Source: an uncultured Collinsella sp.
Lineage (GTDB): Bacteria; Actinomycetota; Coriobacteriia; Coriobacteriales; Coriobacteriaceae
Direction of reading: 5' to 3'
Length of the DNA stretch: 17,645 nt
Assembly: GCA_958405195.1 (NCBI GenBank)
Contig: CATYDM010000042.1
Coordinates: 1 to 17,645, forward strand
Shown here: positions 15,051-17,645 of the stretch, piece after piece
How the letters are laid out: every line of letters begins with the position of its first letter
How positions within the stretch are numbered: the stretch's first letter is position 1
Made by a program: the position numbers and the translations under genes
Notes under the pieces: generated by a model
The model's input: only the letters and a program-made list of their open reading frames with translations
Database searches by the model: none
Told to the model about the DNA's origin: nothing

Positions 15051-15077
15051 GGTGCCCGGACCCCCAGTTTGGGCACC
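15051..15077 (+). terminator. Intercistronic hairpin between IICB and GH1
   Basis: GGTGCCC (15051-15057) pairs with GGGCACC (15071-15077) around a 13-nt loop, with no T-tract. It matches in position the hairpin in cassette 1. Confidence 0.45.
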
Positions 15078-15111
15078 TCTCCCTATTCATATCCCACAGA
15101 AAGGATGACTC

Positions 15112-16533
15112 ATGACCAACCCCATGCAGTTCCCCGACGGCTTTGTGTTTGGCGGCGCCACCGCCGCTTACCAGGTTGAGGGCGAGACGCGCACGCACGG
15201 CAAGGGCAAAGTGCCCTGGGACGATTTCCTGGCTGCTCAGGGTCGCTTCTCCCCCGATCCTGCAAGCGACTTCTACAACAAATATCCGGTCGATATCGAC
15301 CTGTGCCAGCGCTTCGGCATCAACGGTATTCGCGTCTCCATCGCTTGGAGCCGTATCTTCCCCAGCGGCACCGGCGAGATTAACCCCGAGGGCGTCGCCT
15401 TCTATCACGAGCTCTTTGCCACCTGCAACAAAGCTGGCGTTATCCCCTATGTCACGCTCGATCACTTCGATACGCCCGAGGCCTTCTACCAGGACGGCGG
15501 CGAGGGCTTCTTGACGCGCACGACAATCGACGCCTTCGTCGAGTACGCCAAGTTCTGCTTTGCCGAGTTCACCGAGGTCAAGCACTGGTTTACCTTTAAC
15601 GAGATTCCCGCAACCGCCGAGGGCAGCTTTATCGTTGGCAACTGGCCGCACGGCGAGAAATACCGCCTGGACAAGGCCTTCCAGCTCATGCACAACATGA
15701 TGGTGGCCCACGCCAAGGCTGTCGTCGCCTTCCATGAGGGCGGCTTTGAGGGCGAGATCGGCATTGTCCAGAACCTGGAGCCCAAGTATCCCCTCGACCC
15801 CAACAACGCCGCCGACTGCGAGGCAGCCCGCATGGCCGACGTCATCAACAACCGCTGGGTACTCGACGCCACCTTCCGCGGCCACTATGCAGCCGACACC
15901 ATGGAGGCTGCGACCAAGCTGGCCCATATCGCCGGCGGCGAGCTCGACGTCCGCGACGAGGACATCGCCGCGCTGACCGCCGCGCTCCCCTACAACGATT
16001 GCCTGGGTGTCAACACCTACAAGTGCCAGTTCCTGCGTGCCGCCGAGGGCGAAAACGACATCAACCACAATGGCACCGGCGACAAGGGCTCCTCGCGCTG
16101 GTTCCTCAAGGGCGTGGGCGAGTCATGCGTGCGCGAAGGCGTACCCACCACCGATTGGGACTGGATTATCTATCCCGAGGGCCTCTACGACCTGCTGCTC
16201 CGCATTAAGAACGATTACCCCAACTACAAGAAGATCTACATCACCGAGAACGGCATGGGCTATAAGGACGACTTTGAGGACGGCTTTATCGACGATGCCC
16301 CTCGCATCGACTATATGCGTCAGCACCTCGCGTGGATCCTCAAGGCAATCGACGGCGGCGTAAACGTCGACGGCTACTTTGTGTGGTCGCTGCAGGACCA
16401 GTTCTCCTGGACCAACGGCTATAACAAGCGTTACGGCCTGTTCTACATCGACTTTGAGACCCAGAAGCGCTATCCCAAGGCGAGCGCGTACTGGTACAAG
16501 AACGTCGCGAAGACCGGCCTGCTCATGGCCTAA
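15112..16533 (+). CDS. lacG: 6-phospho-beta-galactosidase (GH1), cassette 3
   Basis: GH1 phospho-glycosidase of 473 residues, closely similar to the cassette 1 enzyme (shared FGGATAAYQVEGETRTHGKG start region). The acid/base is Glu 164 in FTFNEI and the nucleophile Glu 379 in ITENG. The phosphate-binding set is Ser 432, Lys 439 and Tyr 441 in SWTNGYNKRYG, with the LacG-type Trp. All sit at a constant offset of 4 from LacG numbering. In the substrate loop the usual LHHFDTP reads LDHFDTP, so the first His is replaced by Asp while the conserved second His is kept. The ribosome-binding site AAAGGA is 6 nt before the ATG. It follows the amber-interrupted permease by 75 bp, yet its own frame shows no damage, so it may work on phospho-sugars imported by the other two permeases. 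Confidence 0.93.
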   Translation: MTNPMQFPDGFVFGGATAAYQVEGETRTHGKGKVPWDDFLAAQGRFSPDPASDFYNKYPVDIDLCQRFGINGIRVSIAWSRIFPSGTGEINPEGVAFYHELFATCNKAGVIPYVTLDHFDTPEAFYQDGGEGFLTRTTIDAFVEYAKFCFAEFTEVKHWFTFNEIPATAEGSFIVGNWPHGEKYRLDKAFQLMHNMMVAHAKAVVAFHEGGFEGEIGIVQNLEPKYPLDPNNAADCEAARMADVINNRWVLDATFRGHYAADTMEAATKLAHIAGGELDVRDEDIAALTAALPYNDCLGVNTYKCQFLRAAEGENDINHNGTGDKGSSRWFLKGVGESCVREGVPTTDWDWIIYPEGLYDLLLRIKNDYPNYKKIYITENGMGYKDDFEDGFIDDAPRIDYMRQHLAWILKAIDGGVNVDGYFVWSLQDQFSWTNGYNKRYGLFYIDFETQKRYPKASAYWYKNVAKTGLLMA

Positions 16534-16555
16534 TTCAAGCCGCGTACCCCCTGTC

Positions 16556-16600
16556 GGCCGCATGTGAGTCCCTCCACGGGATCGCATGCGGCCTTTTTTG
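16556..16600 (+). terminator. Terminator of the cassette 3 operon
   Basis: A 9-bp perfect stem (GGCCGCATG, 16556-16564, with CATGCGGCC, 16585-16593) is followed by TTTTTTGTTTT. A small inner CCC/GGG pairing tops the loop. Confidence 0.85.
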
Positions 16601-16623
16601 TTTTGACTCGGCCCGAGCAGGCC

Positions 16624-16688
16624 GTTTGTCTCGATCTGTAACATCTAGCAGGGGTTTTCGGTCCCAGCTGTTACAGATCGAGACAAAC
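16624..16688. repeat. Palindromic element, class A, copy 4
   Basis: Perfect 20-bp arms (16624-16643 and 16669-16688). The outer sequence is GTTTGTCTC / GAGACAAAC, a third compensated version compared with copies 1 and 2. The inner CTAG is partly lost (CCAG on the right) and the loop is GGGGTTTTCGG. Confidence 0.85.
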
Positions 16689-16705
16689 AGGACGTCCGGT
16701 CAGAA

Positions 16706-16724
16706 AATCTCAATCTGTAACACC
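16706..16724. repeat. Truncated palindromic element, left half only
   Basis: AATCTCAATCTGTAACACC matches the left arm of a class B element at the expected 82-bp period after copy 4, but no right arm follows. Instead the stop codon of the DeoR-family gene begins 4 bp later, so the element was cut by a deletion or rearrangement at the gene end. Confidence 0.65.
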
Positions 16725-16728
16725 TAAG

Positions 16729-17493
16729 CTAGCAGATGACCTGCGTGTGCTCCTCGATAGCGGCGCGATCCGCATCGGTAATACCCGGCTCGCACACCAC
16801 GGCATCCAAATTGTCCAGGCGGCAGAAGGTATAGAAGTCGCGCTTGCCGATCTTGCTGGAGTCGGCGATCAGATAGCGCGAGTCTGCCTTGCTAAAGGCG
16901 AGCTGCTGGATACGGCCCTCGTCCATGTTGGACGTAGACACGTCGCCATCCAGAATGCCGTTGGCGCCGATAAACGCCGCATCGATGCCCAGCGCGCGCA
17001 GGGTATCCTCGGCCGTTGGTCCCACAAAAGCGGCGGTGCGGCGACGGTACATACCGCCCACGAGGCACAGGTCGCAGTCCTCGCGCGCCTCGAGCAGGTT
17101 AAACACCGAAAGCGAATTGGTCACAATGCGCAGGCGAAACGTCGGCAGCATCGAGGCCATCTGTTCAACCGTGGTGCCCGTACCCAAAAAGATGGTCGAG
17201 CCTTCCTCGATAAGCTCCACAGCACGGCGTGCGATCTGCAGTTTTTCCTCGGCATGCTTGGTGCGCTTTTCGCTGTGCGAATACTCATGGCGCAACATAG
17301 CGTGGGGACGACCCTGCGCACTGCGGGCGCCGCCGTGCACGCGCTCGATCTCACCCAGACTCGCAAGTTCTTCGAGGTCGCGGCGAATCGTCATGTCCGA
17401 AACGCCCAGCGCATCCGAAATCTCCTTAACCGAGACCGTGCCCTGCTCTTCGAGCAGCTGACGAACCTTATCCTGTCGCTCTGCCTTAATCAC
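16729..17493 (-). CDS. DeoR-family transcriptional regulator
   Basis: A 254-residue DeoR/GlpR-type regulator, the normal family length. The N-terminal winged helix-turn-helix (about 1-57) includes VSVKEISDALGVSDMTIRRD and the RVHGG wing. The C-terminal sugar-phosphate sensor domain (about 75-235) shows GTGTTVEQMA, VTNSLSVFNLL, LVGGMYRRRTAAFVGP and DAAFIGANGI. The start codon is GTG with GAGGA 6 nt upstream. Family members typically repress sugar-use genes and are relieved by a phosphorylated intermediate; LacR of Gram-positive lac operons, which senses tagatose 6-phosphate, belongs here. Next to LacF/LacE/LacG genes a LacR-like role is attractive, and it is one candidate for the protein that reads the 32-bp boxes. 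It could equally regulate genes beyond the right edge. No copy of the box lies in its own upstream region. Confidence 0.9.
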   Translation of the reverse strand: MIKAERQDKVRQLLEEQGTVSVKEISDALGVSDMTIRRDLEELASLGEIERVHGGARSAQGRPHAMLRHEYSHSEKRTKHAEEKLQIARRAVELIEEGSTIFLGTGTTVEQMASMLPTFRLRIVTNSLSVFNLLEAREDCDLCLVGGMYRRRTAAFVGPTAEDTLRALGIDAAFIGANGILDGDVSTSNMDEGRIQQLAFSKADSRYLIADSSKIGKRDFYTFCRLDNLDAVVCEPGITDADRAAIEEHTQVIC

Positions 17494-17593
17494 GATGAAT
17501 CCTCGCCGTTCTTTGCGCGCATATCATTCAAACAGTAACGAACAAATTGTATCAGAATCGCGCGCGCCAAAAATGAGCGCCCACACAGCCCAA

Positions 17594-17645
17594 AGGGGGT
17601 GCGGACAGAAAGTTGGACCGTGAAGCGGTCCGGACTGGAGGTTCG
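17594..17645. mobile_element. Possible edge of an insertion sequence
   Basis: The terminal 50 bases change character. On the minus strand they contain GTCCAACTTTCTGTCCGCAC, which resembles the inverted-repeat ends of IS3-family elements from memory, and a hairpin GGACCG/CGGTCC (17614-17619 and 17625-17630). No transposase frame can be confirmed because the window ends. Confidence 0.25.

Noticed and set aside
13162..16068. A 968-codon open frame antisense to the cassette 3 permease and hydrolase
   Set aside because: It mirrors genes with clear family motifs, has low-complexity Gly/Val/Asp composition and no ribosome-binding site; long antisense frames are expected from GC-rich third positions.
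17594..17645. A tRNA-like end (5-bp stem with GAA in a 7-nt loop, followed by GGTTCG)
   Set aside because: The preceding 26 bases give no acceptor or D-arm, and positions equivalent to U8 and A14 are wrong, so this is coincidence.

Overview
The window is GC-rich, densely coded bacterial DNA. Codon use, gene families and a mosaic of intergenic palindromes suggest an actinobacterial gut commensal of the Coriobacteriia, most like Collinsella. This assignment is inferred from sequence style, since no rRNA or marker gene is present. Nearly all of the window is one sugar-phosphotransferase (PTS) locus of the lactose/6-phospho-beta-galactoside type. Layout: a minus-strand membrane protein of unknown function (116-1129) with a strong terminator; a small repeat-rich gap; a single PTS IIA gene (lacF-like, 1416-1754, minus); then three paralogous cassettes. 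Each cassette is a minus-strand LacI-family regulator diverging from a plus-strand operon that carries one PTS IICB permease and one GH1 6-phospho-glycosidase. Cassette 1: LacI 1969-2973, IICB 3331-5106, GH1 5173-6612. Cassette 2 has the two enzymes in the reverse order: LacI 6874-7959, GH1 8247-9695, IICB 9872-11632. Cassette 3: LacI 11965-13026, IICB 13252-15036, GH1 15112-16533. A DeoR-family regulator (16729-17493, minus) closes the locus. The last bases may be the edge of a mobile element.

How the parts should work together: EI/HPr (not in the window) phosphorylate the lone IIA. It passes phosphate to the C-terminal IIB domain of whichever IICB is made, and the IIC domain imports the sugar as a 6-phosphate. 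The partner GH1 then hydrolyses the phospho-disaccharide. There is one IIA for three permeases, so the IIA must be expressed whenever any cassette is on.

The most interesting signals are not genes. (1) A 32-bp box made of two ACCGTTCACC-like 10-mers exactly 21 bp apart occurs in all three divergent cassette promoters and in the IIA promoter, which points to a shared regulator. (2) A second, palindromic motif, AATG-N10/11-CATT around an ACGT core, occurs twice in each cassette promoter but not at IIA. It varies by cassette, in step with the recognition helices of the three LacI proteins, so it is the likely cognate operator. (3) Tandem palindromic elements of about 62 bp, in two alternating sequence classes with compensatory changes in their arms, fill each convergent gap at a cassette end. 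(4) The third IICB carries an in-frame amber codon (codon 266) in an otherwise intact reading frame, so it is either freshly broken or read through.
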